Positions 22,201 through 33,703 of a stretch of DNA of 64,000 bases are shown piece after piece (within the stretch, counting starts at the first letter, position 1; each line of letters starts with the position of its first letter). Origin of the DNA: Pomphorhynchus laevis. Its lineage: Eukaryota > Acanthocephala > Palaeacanthocephala > Echinorhynchida > Pomphorhynchidae. The notes beneath the pieces were generated by a model that was not told where the DNA came from, did no database searches, and worked only from the letters and a program-made list of their open reading frames with translations. The stretch lies in assembly GCA_012934845.2 (NCBI GenBank), contig WNNJ02001688.1:62001-126000 (forward strand). Reading direction: 5' to 3'. A program made the position numbers and the translations under genes.

Positions 22201-23539
22201 TAATGAATTCAGTATTTTAATGAACTGCGACAAATGATAAAAATATTAAGTGATTTGAAATATGAATATAACTGCCTTTTTAATGCAGATTTACATTAAA
22301 CAAATCTATTAAAGTTGACTCTTAGATAAAACCTAAATTACAGATTGCTTATTTTATTTAATTAGTAAAAAACAAAGGATTAGCTAAATTTATATATTTA
22401 TATTTATCGTATAAACAAATTATAAGCTTTTTTATTCTTCATCTCTCATTAATTAAAAAATAAAGGTACGAAACGTTTTATGGATATCAATTTACGGCTA
22501 TATATATCGAATGTTTAGAAAAGTATAAAAACTATATCGGTTATGAGAGTTTGATTAATAATTTATATGAGTTTCAATTTTCGAAATAATACTCAGTTTA
22601 AAATCGAAATCTCGACAATCTTTACAACTAATTATCATAATTTCGTTATTCATTGACAAATCATGTTTCAAATTAAGTATAGAGACATAAATAATTTAAT
22701 AATCTCCGAAATATATATGAAAACATCAATTTCATAATTGTTCAAGTTATCAAATTGATTGCTGATGATGTTGTTTTCCACAAAGCTAACTTTATTTTAA
22801 TCTATAAGGCTGAATGTAAAATATGCTCATAAAATAGTTCGTTGTTCAAATATGTGATTAAAAATTCACTTGAAATCCATATTTTCTCCTTTTGATTTTA
22901 CTGTATTTTATTAAATAAACAACAACTCCATTTAATTAAATGCATTGATAATTTGCGATCTACATTCAATATTCAGATGAACAATTCATAAATATTTTAT
23001 ATAATAAAACAATCTGTTTTTATATTGTTATATGTTTATATTGACTACTAGCATGCCGCCCATTGCCTTTGCTAAATGAAATTTTTATACTCAATTGTAA
23101 ACTTTTGTATTGCAATATTATTTATATCAGTTCATAACACAATGCATAATCGATTTCAAAAAAGCATATGGAACATGGGATGGAAGACTATCTATGTAAT
23201 TGGAATGACGCGCAATATGCACGAATTTAAATAGACAATATAATTAGCTAATCAATATCAATAATCATTATTTCATGTTTAAATTTTATTAGTTTTAATT
23301 TCAAATAGGCATAATGATAAATCTTTTATTAAACAAATACCCAATTGATCGGTATCAATAATTCCAGCTACGACGAAGGTTTATAGAAATCTATAATCGA
23401 AATTGATCCAAATGTCATAAACTTTTAAACTCGGAGCAAAAATAAAGCAATTGCAAAAGAGTATTTTTGTTACAAAAATATTTTGACAATTTTAAACTAA
23501 CTTACGTCTTTCGTACCGCCAACTTTGTATCGGAAACAT
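19234..23539 (-). CDS. ZC3H11A: CCCH zinc-finger protein, ZC3H11A-like, three exons
   Basis: Exons are 23,539-23,506, 22,181-22,117 and 19,716-19,234, giving 193 residues beginning MFPIQSWRYERP. Donors are GTAAG/GTAAGT and acceptors TTTAG and TTTAAG; phases join exactly. The first three blocks are zinc fingers: C-x7-C-x5-C-x3-H (CYFNYYGRC..C..H), C-x7-C-x4-C-x3-H (CIPWTIQNC..C..H) and C-x8-C-x4-C-x3-H (CYYESTRSGC..C..H). This spacing and order is that of the ZC3H11A N-terminus, including the IEPCYYE/IPCYWE segment. Vertebrate ZC3H11A is an RNA-binding protein linked to mRNA export (TREX). This protein is much shorter, with a low-complexity acidic and serine-rich tail ending PIDSD. The 43-base first exon may be spliced upstream of its ATG (TTTAAG acceptor at 23,549). 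Introns are 1,324 and 2,400 bases. Orthology is inferred, not tested. Confidence 0.8.
20660..21200 (-). mobile_element. Naiad N-terminal fragment in an intron
   Basis: The minus strand reads EDFWIKKLDSMYQFGLN (the end of the GIY-YIG domain), GIGRSSIIHNKQLYYNN, then KRKPRSHGDK and KKDMYINEQLEILK, continuing to INQRLINDYDGK. This is the region between GIY-YIG and RT in the copy at 31.4-29.8 kb. It lies in intron 2 of the ZC3H11A-like gene, in the same orientation as the gene. Confidence 0.8.
21235..21800 (+). mobile_element. LINE 3' end fragment (RTE/Rex-like) in an intron
   Basis: The plus strand reads EIEKRICAANAIV, FVPILTY, then MTEMIISRIQTTKMMFLRDV, SVIRDGLGVKSLLFHIE and LRWLVHALRMSRDRL. 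These correspond to RIGAAN, FVPTLTYG, R(I/M)xAxEMxFLRRVAG, GVEPLLLHIERSQLRWxGH in a widespread animal LINE family. The clade is uncertain (RTE/Rex-like). It is interrupted by stops and lacks the RT core. It is antisense to the host gene. Confidence 0.75.
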
Positions 23540-23821
23540 TCTCGAAAGCTTAAATAAAATAATTGTTTTAAAGAAGTCTATGAAATAGATAATAAATATA
23601 TGAAATTGCTAACTTACAACATATTAACAGCAATACAATTTATATCAGAAAATATTTATAAATAACATTTGATCACTTTGGTTTAAACTACGATATTTTA
23701 AATTTATTTTTATTCATATTTCAAATTTCTGATTTCACAAGTGTAAACACATATTTAATAGCACGTAATATAATATGATCGTTAGAATTAAATTACAATA
23801 TGCAAATTTTATTATAAATAA

Positions 23822-25741
23822 AATCAGCAAACTGAGTCTACGTATTTAATATAATTATAAAATAAACAAAACAATAATAATGCTAAATCAAAATTTAATA
23901 ATTAAATAATAAAATTAATAATTGTTTTTAGATTTTCTATAATTTAAATCAAGTTAAAAAAATGAAATTTAAAATAAACGTCATTTTTATGAATTGACTA
24001 ATAAATAACAGACGTTGTATCAGAATAAGAATTAGAGGTCATCAGGAGGAACTGCTATGCTATCAGGTTTCGAACCCTAACTCCTCTACCCAACATAGCA
24101 GCGGGGCCAAATACATGCTAATGATGTATTTCCTCTGAAATAACTATCTAGTATCTTATTCTAATACAAAGTATATTATTTATTATCCATCCATAAAAAT
24201 TTGCCACTTAAGAGTTTAAATTTATTCTTTATATTATTGTGTTGATTTATATATTTTACTATTTTCTGCTTGATGTTATTTTTATAGTAACCTAGTTTAA
24301 AATATGTATCTATTAAATTATTTAAATGATTTTGAAGAAAGCCAATATCATTACATATTGTTGCAATTCTTAAAATTTCATTATTTAATGTATTATATTT
24401 TATATTATATGGTATGCATGAATGCTCATGCAAAAATATGTTTCTTGTAAATTTAAATATGTCATCTTTACGATATAAATTAATAGTAGTTTTAGTTAAT
24501 GTTAATTTAATGTTCATATCTAGATATACACCTTCTTTATCATTAATATTGGTTTTGTTAAGAATAAGGCTTTCTGGATAAATGTGCTCACTAATTGAAT
24601 AAAAATTATTAGAATTAAATACACATATATCATCAATGTATCGAAACATATATTTCATATATTTATATTGTTTAGATTTAGTTTTTACACAGTTATGAAC
24701 AAATTCATATTCTATAAAGCTTAAAAACAAGTCAGCTATAATTGGGCTACTATTACCACCCATTGGAACACCTTTTACTTGTCTAAATATAGATGTCCCT
24801 ACTTTTAAATAATTTTGATTTATCAAAATATTTAAGGATTCTATTAATTCAATTTTATCCATATATTTATATTTATTTGATGGTTTAATTTTTGTTAGAT
24901 AGGCGTTATAATTATTATAACATATATATGTATATCTTTTTCCGAATATAAGATTAATTAATTTTACTAACGCTTCTTTAATATCTACTAAATCTAGATT
25001 TGTATAAAGCGTACTAAAATCGTATGTATTTATATTTTGAAAATTTAATTCTTTTTGTCTGTTCAAAAATTCTTTTGTAGAATTAATACTGAAATAGTGT
25101 TTTATACCAGTGTTAATTTCAATTACCTTGCAATATTTTTTAAAATGTGCTTTAATTACTTTAAGTATTTTATTCATATAGACAGAAAGTGGTTTTAATG
25201 TACATTTAAACGCACTACATATGAACCTAGGTTTTATTGGATTTTTATGTAATTTTGGATTTCAATATAATATAGGTATAGTTTTATTATCTAATTCAAC
25301 CTTTATACCCTTTTTATCCATTATAGAACAGTGACTTGTAATAATTGTTTCTAAACTCAACTCACTACGTTCATATGTTGGATTTACATTTAAATCATTA
25401 GAATTAACCTCTTTCACTAGTATATCATAATAAAGCTTTTTGCATATAAAGACAAAGTTATTACTAGCTTTATCAATAGTTGTTATTATATAGTTATCCT
25501 TTAATTTAGTAAGTTCTTTATACATATCTTTATTAATTTTATCTTTTCTTTTGTAATTGTTTGTTATTTTCATTTTATTTTTAATTTTATCAAATATATA
25601 ATCTTTCCAAATTTTTATCTTAGATATATTCGAGCTTTCACTATTAATCAGCTTACTAAAGTAATCATTTAAGTTATTATATAACGAATTGTAAATTTTA
25701 TTTTTGTCGTTGTTATTATTTAATCTATAATAACTAAACAC
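23822..25741 (-). mobile_element. Naiad PLE, best-preserved reverse transcriptase copy
   Basis: A minus-strand frame runs from 25,741 to 24,176 (about 521 codons) with a single interruption. It contains, in order: a pre-RT helical region (LINSESSNISKIKIWKDYI, TTIDKASNNFVFIC); the template-handling motif NPKLHKNPIKPRFICSAFKC; palm YDFSTLYTNLDL; GVPMGGNSSPIIADLFLSF; active site YMFRYIDDICVFN; and thumb MNIKLTLTKTTI to NHLNNLIDTY. The GIY-YIG domain is missing at the 5' side. Downstream are the pseudoknot-capable tail block (24,039-24,101) and the shared terminus at 23,823-23,845. Canonical PLE RT motifs are intact, so decay is recent. Confidence 0.9.
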
Positions 25742-25835
25742 TTCTCTTCATCAAATTAACTAAATAGCATTTCTCTTCATCAAATATAACACTTCTCTTC
25801 ATCAAATATATCAAATTAACTAAATAGCATTTCAT
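25737..25835. repeat. Short tandem repeat
   Basis: CACTTCTCTTCATCAAAT and AACTAAATAGCATTTC units repeat two to three times at the left edge between the Naiad copy and duplicate B. Confidence 0.7.
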
Positions 25836-25902
25836 TATATTTATTCATTGATGAATTATTTTCATTTATGTTTTATTCCAGAATGCATTATTTAGAAAAT
25901 TT

Positions 25903-27310
25903 GATAACAAATGATACTAGTAAAAGCAATAAAAAATACGTATTTGTTTTATATTCTAAATAAGTGTTTCATAGTATAATAGTTTAAAATATAAATATTA
26001 AGTTTTGACATGTCAATAAAATATCAACAAGCGTTGAATAAAGTTACTTACCTTTAATAAGTTTGAAATAAATGTTTTGTACTTAGTCACTCGAGGAATC
26101 AGTATATGACTTTTGACAAACTCTTGTTTGTATATTCGTTAAAATTAAATTGACCGCAGTTTTTTGATTGCTAATTGGCAAGCTTCTTTGTAAATCATTC
26201 ATTATTTATATCGCTTTTGCTGCAAATATTTAGTTATATCAACCAATCAAAGCAAGCAAAGGCAAAAATATTAATTAGCTTGACTTTCCTAATCCTCCTA
26301 TTTTGTAAAGTACATTCATAATTTTAAATGACGCCTTATACATCTTTAAAAACGTGTACAATTTATATCAAAGAATACCGCATACAAAAGTACTTTGTTC
26401 TCAATATAATTTTATTTTTAATCCTCACTATACATTGAGCAAATCATTAAAAAAATAACAGTTTGAATCAAAAAAGTCTTTGTGAGACAAAAGGAATTCT
26501 GAAGCTGCCAGATGTCCACAAGGCGTTAAAAAATTGCTTTGCTGAAACAATCCGCGGTCTTTTCAAACACAGTTGACTAAGTATTGTTTTGAAATTTTTT
26601 TTAGCTCAAACCGCGTGAACATTTAAGAGAATCTAAATTCTAAACTATGGCTAGCTTGACATTCTATAAATGGTAGCATGAAGATATTTTACTTTGAACA
26701 CAAAAAATGATGAACACGAGTGAATATTGTGAATATTTAAAATATGTATAAAGCGTTAATTTCTCTTTGTATTTCAAATCACGTTCATTTTTTACGTTTC
26801 CCGATTACATATATAAAGAAACAAAGAATTTTAAATATTTTTAATATTTTTTCGAGGTTTTAAAAAAATGAAAATTTTTAATAAAAATAAGTTGTCAATT
26901 TTAGTAATTCAGTAAAGAATTATTATCAAAGTCATCTTTAAAGAAAGATTTTATCAGCTTTTGTTATTCTTTATTCACAAAATAACGAAGGTGAATTTAA
27001 ACAGCTTGCGAATTTTAGAATGATAGCACGAGAGTTTTCATTATCGCGATAATAAGATCAGCTAACCGAGCCTTATTATTTTAAATAATTAAAAAATAAA
27101 TAATTATAAATAATAAACAATTCTTATTCTTACTTTGAACATCAAAAAATTAATGAACACGAGTGACCATTGTTGAATATTGAAAATCTCCATAGAACGT
27201 TAATTTCTCTTTGTATTTTAAATCACTTCATTTTTTACGTTTCCCGATTACATATAAAGAAACAAAGAATTTATTAATATTTTTTAATATTTTTTGGAGG
27301 TTTTAAACAG
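25903..27310. repeat. Segmental duplicate B with LTR remnant and a partial third copy
   Basis: Bases 25,903-26,518 and 26,593-27,070 match the flanks of the Gypsy fossil at 7.9-12.9 kb. A short LTR remnant (about 26,518-26,592) sits exactly where the element lies in duplicate A. Bases 27,130-27,310 repeat about 26,690-26,880. There is no coding content. Confidence 0.85.
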
Positions 27311-27439
27311 ATGAAAATTTTCTGTAATCAAATCAGCTAATTGAGTTGCATGTACACAACAAGATTGGCAAGTATTAACGATTTAAATGTTAGATCTTTT
27401 AAATTTAACAGAAAATGTTATAAAGATATGATGTTATCA

Positions 27440-27720
27440 ATAATCAAATCAGCTAACTGAGTCTACGTATTTAATATAATTATAAAATAAACAAAACATA
27501 ATAATGCTTAATTAAAATTTTATAATTAAATAATAAAATAAATTATTGTTTTTAGATTTTCTATAATTTAAATCAAGTTAAAATAATAAATGAAATTTTA
27601 AATAAACGTCATTTTTATGAATTGACTAATAAATAACAGACGTTGTATCAGAATAAGGATTATAGTTTATCAGGAATTACTGCTATGTTATTAGGTTTCG
27701 ACCCCTATTCATCAGTCAAA
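27440..27720 (-). mobile_element. Naiad tail remnant
   Basis: It starts (on plus) with the shared terminus AATCAGCTAACTGAGTCTAC and holds about 280 bases of tail, including a decayed pseudoknot block with CATAGCAG but without its upstream partner strand. No coding sequence is left. Confidence 0.75.
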
Positions 27721-28740
27721 TAATAATATTATAATAATTTTATAATAATAATCGATGCTGTTAAAATTAATCTGTGCTGTTCAATTAATTAAAACGTTTA
27801 AATAATTAATTGAAAACGAATTTCCAATAAACATCGAATTCTTTACAGACTCTCAATGACATAAAGTTTAGATATCTGATAACAGTTTATTGAAATCAAT
27901 AAAAGTTATATTTAATAAGTATAGTTCAGTTATATTTAATATTATTTAATATTATTTAATATTTTATATTAAATAATATTAAATATAAAATGTTTTTATG
28001 AGAATAAGATTATATTGATTTTAGTCAAGTATAAATATTTTTCTTAAATATTTAATATGTAATATTATAGATATTTAATATTTTTAATATTAAAATATTT
28101 TAGTAGTTTTTGTAGTTTTTTAGTTTTAAAAACGTAAAAAATATATATGGAAATATAAAGAAATTATAAATCCATTCATTGAAAGTATTACACTCTATTA
28201 CTTACTCAAGCTCATATCAAGTTGAAATCTTTGAATGTTCTTATGAAACTCGTTAAATTGATTTACAGTTTTGTGCATTTTTATATTGTAAAAAACACTG
28301 TACAAAGTGTTTCTCTAATTCCCCTTCTATCAGCAGGCTTCGATGTACTTGGTCACTGTTAAATTCTGCTATATAAGTGGTCATGAGGATCCCTGAACAG
28401 TTCTACGGCATGATTCATTTGCTAAAAGTAATTGAATTAACATTAACATTTTGTCAATAACAAAATCAACAAATTTAAGAAACCTGGTTAAACAAATAAC
28501 ATTCTTCTACGGTTGCTCATTTGTCTAACAAATGCCAAACTAAAGTCCATAAAATGATTTAGCATTTTTGATGCTATTTCTAATCGGATTCAAGATGAAA
28601 CATCACGATTAAATTACTTCATTTCAATTTATTCTCAAAAATTCTTATTGACTGCAATTAAAAATTTTCAAATATATTTTGCTCAATTATTAATTTATAC
28701 TTGACAGGATACTCTTAGTCAAATATCAATGATCGATTTT
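27721..28740. other. AT-rich gap, nothing recognised
   Basis: Low-complexity TTTAATATTA runs occur at about 27,940-28,090. The remainder shows no frame, RNA gene or element that I can identify. Confidence 0.5.
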
Positions 28741-28744
28741 GTAA

Positions 28745-29140
28745 TTGTTTGATCTGATCTGCTACGTTATGTTCTGGACACTTTTGTGAAGAGAAAGGCT
28801 GAGCTGTCAACTGATCACTGCCATGTAGTTAGTAAGCTTCGATTGCCGAATCGGATGCTACACAAGCCTAGTAAACCCAAACGCTTGTAAGGGCGTGCTG
28901 GAAACGTCTAGCCGATGTTTTTATCAATGAACGTTTTTCTAATTACATATCCTAGGAATTCTCTTGGTTGACAGAAGAGGTAAAGAACATTGATTAGGAA
29001 TGGAAAATGTTCATATCCTCACTTGCCAAAGCAACTGTGAAAAGTTGTGGTTCGAAGGCATTAGGTGCTTGTCGCGGAGGAAATACTCGAACTGCTTGGT
29101 GGACACCAACAGTTAGAGATTTTGTCCAACAGAAGAATTA
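28745..29140 (+). mobile_element. LINE fragment, endonuclease-RT linker (same broad family as 21.2 kb)
   Basis: Frames read VLDTFVKRKAELSTDHCHVV (the AELSTDHHLV block at the end of the endonuclease) and, at the right end, LAKATVKSCGSKALGACRGG followed by NTRTAWWTPTVRDFVQQKN, matching the GxxRGGNxRTxWWTPAVRDAV block of the same widespread LINE type. Reading frame is lost between them. A Naiad terminus begins at 29,142, immediately after it. Confidence 0.75.
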
Positions 29141-29141
29141 A

Positions 29142-30774
29142 ATCAACTTACTGAGTCTACGTATTTAATATAATTATAAAATAAACAAAACATAATAATG
29201 CTAAATCAAAATTTAATAATTAAATAATAAAATAAATAATTGTTATAAGATTTTTTATAATTTAAATCAAGTTAAAATAAAAAATTGAAATTTTAAATAA
29301 AAGTCATTTTTATGAATTGACTAATTAATAACAGACGTTGTATCAGAATAAGAATTTGAGCTCATCAGGAGAAACTGCTCTGCTATCAGGTTTTGCTCCT
29401 AATCTATCAACCTAACAGCGGGGCCAAATACGTGTTAAGGACGTATTTCCTGTGATTAAATTTGATTATTTAGTATCTTGTTCTAATTAATATTATATTA
29501 TTAATTATCCATCCATAAAAATTTTCCGCTAATGATTTAAATTTATTGTAAATATTAATTTTTACTATTTTCTTTTTAAATGATTTTGAAGAAAGCCAAT
29601 ATCGTTACAATGTCTATATATAGATGACCTTACCTTTAAATAATTTTGATTTATCAAAATATTTAAGGATTCTAATAATACAATTTTATCCATATATTTA
29701 TATTTACTTGATGCCTTAATTTTTGTTAGATATGCGTTATAGTTATATGTTATATATTAAAATATTATTTAAATATGCCATCTTTACGATATAAATTAAT
29801 AGTAGTTTTAGTTAATGTTAATTTAATGTTCATATCTAGATATACACCTTCTTTATCATTAATATTGGTTTTGTTAAGAATAAGGCTTTCTGGATAAATG
29901 TGCTCACTAATTGAATAAAAATTATTAGAATTAAATACACATATATCATCAATGTATCGAAACATATATTTCATATATTTATATTGTTTAGATTTAGTTT
30001 TTACACAGTTATGAACAAATTCATATTCTATAAAGCTTAAAAACAAGTCAGCTATAATTGGGCTACTATTAGCACCCATTGGAACACCTTTTACTTGTCT
30101 AAATATAGATGTCCCTACTTTTAAATAATTTTGATTTATCAAAATATTTAAGGATTCTATTAATTCAATTTTATCCATATATTTATATTTACTTGATGGT
30201 TTAATTTTTGTTAGATAGGCGTTATAATTATTATAACATATATATGTATATCTTTTTCCGAATATAAGATTAATTAATTTTTCTAATGCATCTTTAATAT
30301 CTACTAAATCTAGATTTGTATAAAGCGTACTAAAATCGTTTGTATTTATATTTTGAAAATTTATTCCTTTTGTCTGTTCTAAAAATTCTTTTGTAGAATT
30401 AATACTGAAATAGTGTTTTATACCAGTATTAATTTCGATTACCTTGCAATATTTTTTAAAATGTGCTTTAATTACTTTAAGTATTTATTCATATAGACAG
30501 AAAGTGGTTTTAATGTACATTTAAACGCACTACATATGAACCAAGATTTTATTGGATTTTTATGTAATTTTGGATTCCAATATAATATAGGTATATTTTT
30601 ATTTAGAAGTCTACCTTTATTTATGTTATCGATACATTTATTAATGAAGTTTATGGTTAAAGTATATTTTTTATAGTTATTATTAACATTTATTGTACGA
30701 TTATAGTATTTTGTATTACAATAACTGTCTATTATACAACTTAGCCTATCATAGTCGTTAATTAATTTTTGATT

Positions 30775-30868
<94 letters not shown>

Positions 30869-31490
30869 TTTTTAATATTTTTAACTCTATTTTTCCTATT
30901 CCTTTTATCACCATGACTTCTTGGCTTGCGTTTAACCGGATTATTATAATATAGTTGTTTATTATGTATTATACTACTTCTGCCAATTCCTTGTACCACG
31001 TCATTCAATCCTAATGGGTACATGGAATTAAGCGTTTTAATCCAAAAATCTTCTTTTTCTAATAGTTTTTGATTTAATATTGATATGTTTTCTTCGATAA
31101 TATGTTCTAAAATAAATAATTTACAGTTTTTAATATCATGTCCTATTAATCTCATATGTTTATGAAATATAGTTTGACTATTATGCTGTATATTATATAT
31201 GTGTTACCTAAACCTAGTTTTTAACATTTGATATGTTTTTCCTATATATTGCAATCCACATGTACAACATTGTATAAGATACACTACACCTGCGGTATTG
31301 CAGTTAATTATTATTAATATTTAACGGAAAACATTTGTTTGTCGTATTACTTACGATACAATTATTATTATTTATAACATCACAAACTATACAATTTTTT
31401 CTGTTACATTTAAAAGATCTAAAATTGAAATCATTAGTACTTACGTATTTTTCCAATATGGTTGAGTACATGTAACTTTTAAGTCATGAT
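29142..31490 (-). mobile_element. Naiad PLE with GIY-YIG upstream of RT
   Basis: Minus-strand order: a cysteine motif FKCNRKNCIVCD (about 31,410); GIY-YIG core VVYLIQCCTCGLQYIGKTY (about 31,285) with catalytic-type R in LKTRFR; MRLIGHDIKNCKLFILEHI; FWIKTLNSMYPLGLND (about 31,040); a basic linker KRKPRSHGDKRNRKN; a (TA)n insertion; NIPILYWNPKLHKNPIK (about 30,560); then the RT with GVPMGANSSPIIADLFL, MFRYIDDICVFN and the thumb to 29,765. Thus the endonuclease is N-terminal, the layout reported for the Naiad group and opposite to canonical Penelope. There are a few frame breaks. From about 29,770 to 29,142 pieces of a second copy and the tail follow. Confidence 0.85.
30780..30866. repeat. (TA)n microsatellite inside the Naiad frame
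   Basis: It is read through as alternating Ile-Tyr without a stop, joining the basic linker to INQKLINDYD. Compared with the copy at 20.8 kb it replaces about 30 codons of element sequence. Confidence 0.9.
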
Positions 31491-31494
31491 TTTT

Positions 31495-31740
31495 AACGTT
31501 GCTTTTTCGGTGTCGCCACCTAGTTTAGTTGACTCAGACTAAACTTACAACGGGCCATCCAGCAGCATCTGACAGGGGGCTGCCCTGCTTAAGGCGGTTG
31601 CAGGCTGGAACAAGATCTATAAAGATCTACCACCTTCACTCCACGTGCTACGCGACCTAGCTATTGGCCATTACCTGGTCTCTTGAGCGTAATCACGTGA
31701 TGCAGTTTGCATTTTAAAGTTTAAACATTATGAGATGCAA
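31495..31740. other. GC-richer block of unknown origin
   Basis: About 50% GC in a 25% GC neighbourhood, directly upstream (minus sense) of the Naiad GIY-YIG start. It contains a perfect 8-bp hairpin AGTTTAGT/ACTAAACT at about 31,524-31,547 and GGGGGCTGCCCTGCTTAAGG. It could be a 5' leader of the element or another repeat's end. There is no long frame. Confidence 0.3.
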
Positions 31741-31904
31741 ACTTCACCCTTTTTAAAGAATTAAAATAATTCATCAAACTTGTTTGAAAATAAGAAAAAA
31801 TAATAGTAAGGTCGTAATACATAGTTTCAGTATTTCCGACAGTGATCATGAAATCTTAAGTAAAAATGATGTATAAGAATTAATAATTTTAAAAAAATTT
31901 ATTT

Positions 31905-32025
31905 TACGTTCTTCACAAAAGAATGCAGGTGAATTTAAACAGTTTGCGAATTTAATAGCGAAAGCACGATAGTGGTCATTAACACGATGAAAATATCAGC
32001 TAACCGAGCCTTATTGTTTTATATT
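31905..32025. repeat. Dispersed copy of the duplicate A/B right end
   Basis: AATTTAAACAGTTTGCGAAT through CAGCTAACCGAGCCTTATT matches the segments ending at 12,930 and 27,070. Only about 100 bases are shared. Confidence 0.65.
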
Positions 32026-32194
32026 ACTTAAAAATTAAAATAGTGATATATAAGATTAAATAATCAAAAAATAAAGAAATAATAAATAATAAACATTATA
32101 TCTTAAAATAGTATATCTCTTATAAAAGTAAATTATAATTAAAAATTCAAATTTAAAGCATGTCATATATTTATTCTAGTAGTATACAAATATA

Positions 32195-32660
32195 TGCAGG
32201 ACCTCACTGCTGATGAGGTCCACCCACGCTGATTGTAGTGTACACTGATGCTGATAGGATTAAAAAGAACCATACGAGGAAATATGAAGCAGACCAATGA
32301 ATAATAGCGGATCGTGTAAGCAATATTCACAGCTGTAAAAAGACAGTTTACGGTTGACTGTCCGGTGAACAATTCGTATAGGAACGAATAAAACTCGATG
32401 TGTGTTGGATTCGAATTGCAAATAATAGCTACCGCCCACATCAAATATAGAGCACATTAATTGTGTAATTTGGTATATAAGCCAAATATAAACCAGCATT
32501 TCGGCGACAAGGAATTCAGCAGAAGCAGTAACATGGACCGAAACACGAAATGTAGGCGTGAGCTTACTGCTGATGAGGTCCACCCACGCTGATTGTAGTG
32601 TACAGTGATGCTGATAGGATTTAAACAACCACACGAGGATAATATCAAACCGACCAATGA
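32195..32660 (+). repeat. Two direct copies of a hammerhead-like repeat (S2-related)
   Basis: About 105 bases starting CTGCTGATGAGGTCCACCCA occur at 32,206-32,310 and again at 32,567-32,660. The second is preceded by GGACCGAAACACGAAATGTA (from 32,535), so GGACC and GGTCC can pair around it; the first has lost that part. The sequence is related to the SINE at 43.1-43.7 kb, but the tRNA-like and hammerhead-like modules are arranged differently. Confidence 0.55.
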
Positions 32661-32689
32661 AGAATTTAGGAAGTATAAGAATAAGGACT

Positions 32690-33590
32690 GGAGGCTATTA
32701 TGAGAAACTGCTCTTTTATAAGGTTTTAGCCCCCTATTACCCGTCTCAACATACCATCAACGTAAAGTGCATGTTATGACGCATTTCCTCTGATGAAATA
32801 TTATTTTCTAGTATCTTATTGGAATGCAAATTATAGAAATTTATGCTTAAGGGTGGGAATTTTTTTATAATATTGTGTTTATTTTTATATTTTATTATAT
32901 TCTCTTTGACATTATTTTTATAGTAACCTAGTTTAGAATATGCATATATTAAATTATTTAAATAATGCTTAAGTTAATATCATTACAAATTATGGCAATT
33001 CTTAAAGTTTCATCATGCAATGTCTTATTAAATTTAAATTTATTAAATTATATTAAATTTATACAATTTAATATTGTATAAATGAACTCTCATGTATATC
33101 ATATTTTTATGCAGTTTAGATTTATTTTTTGCATAGTTATAAACAAATTCATACTCTATAAAGCTAAAAGCATAGTCACCTATAATCGGGATAATATCAC
33201 ATCCAATTGAAACACATTTTATTTGTCAAAATATAGATGTCCCTACTTTTAAATAATTTTGATTTATCAAAATATTTAAGGATTCTATTAATTCAATTTT
33301 ATCCATATATTTATATGTATATCTTTTTCCGAATATAAGGTTAATTAATTTTACTAACGCTTCTTTAATATCTACTAAATCTAGATTTGTATAAAGAGTA
33401 CTAAAATCGTATGTATTTATATTTTGAAAATTTATTCCTTTTGTCTGTTCTAAAAATTATTTGGTAGAATTAATGCTGAAATAGTATTTTATACAAGTAT
33501 TAATTTCGAAATTTACTAAATTTATTAATTTAATTTAATCCATATATTTATATTTACATGATGTTTGAATTTTTAAATGATGGTTGAGTT
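32690..33590 (-). mobile_element. Decayed Naiad PLE fragment
   Basis: It holds recognisable pieces of tail (degenerate pseudoknot block near 32,690-32,770), thumb, a FVYNYAKNKSKL-like stretch, the GTSIF block and the palm start, all on the minus strand in the usual order. It has many stops and internal deletions. Confidence 0.75.
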
Positions 33591-33703
33591 TTGATTTAAT
33601 ATAAAACTATTATTTCTATTTTATATTTTCGATTATTGATCTATATATTTATATTTTTAAATTCTACATTTTAATATTTTTTAATAGATCGATAAAATAA
33701 AAA

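Noticed and set aside
24039-24101. Naiad tail block as an HDV-like ribozyme
   Set aside because: The nested order of stems is similar, but the conserved loop and catalytic-cytosine context of HDV-like ribozymes is not seen.
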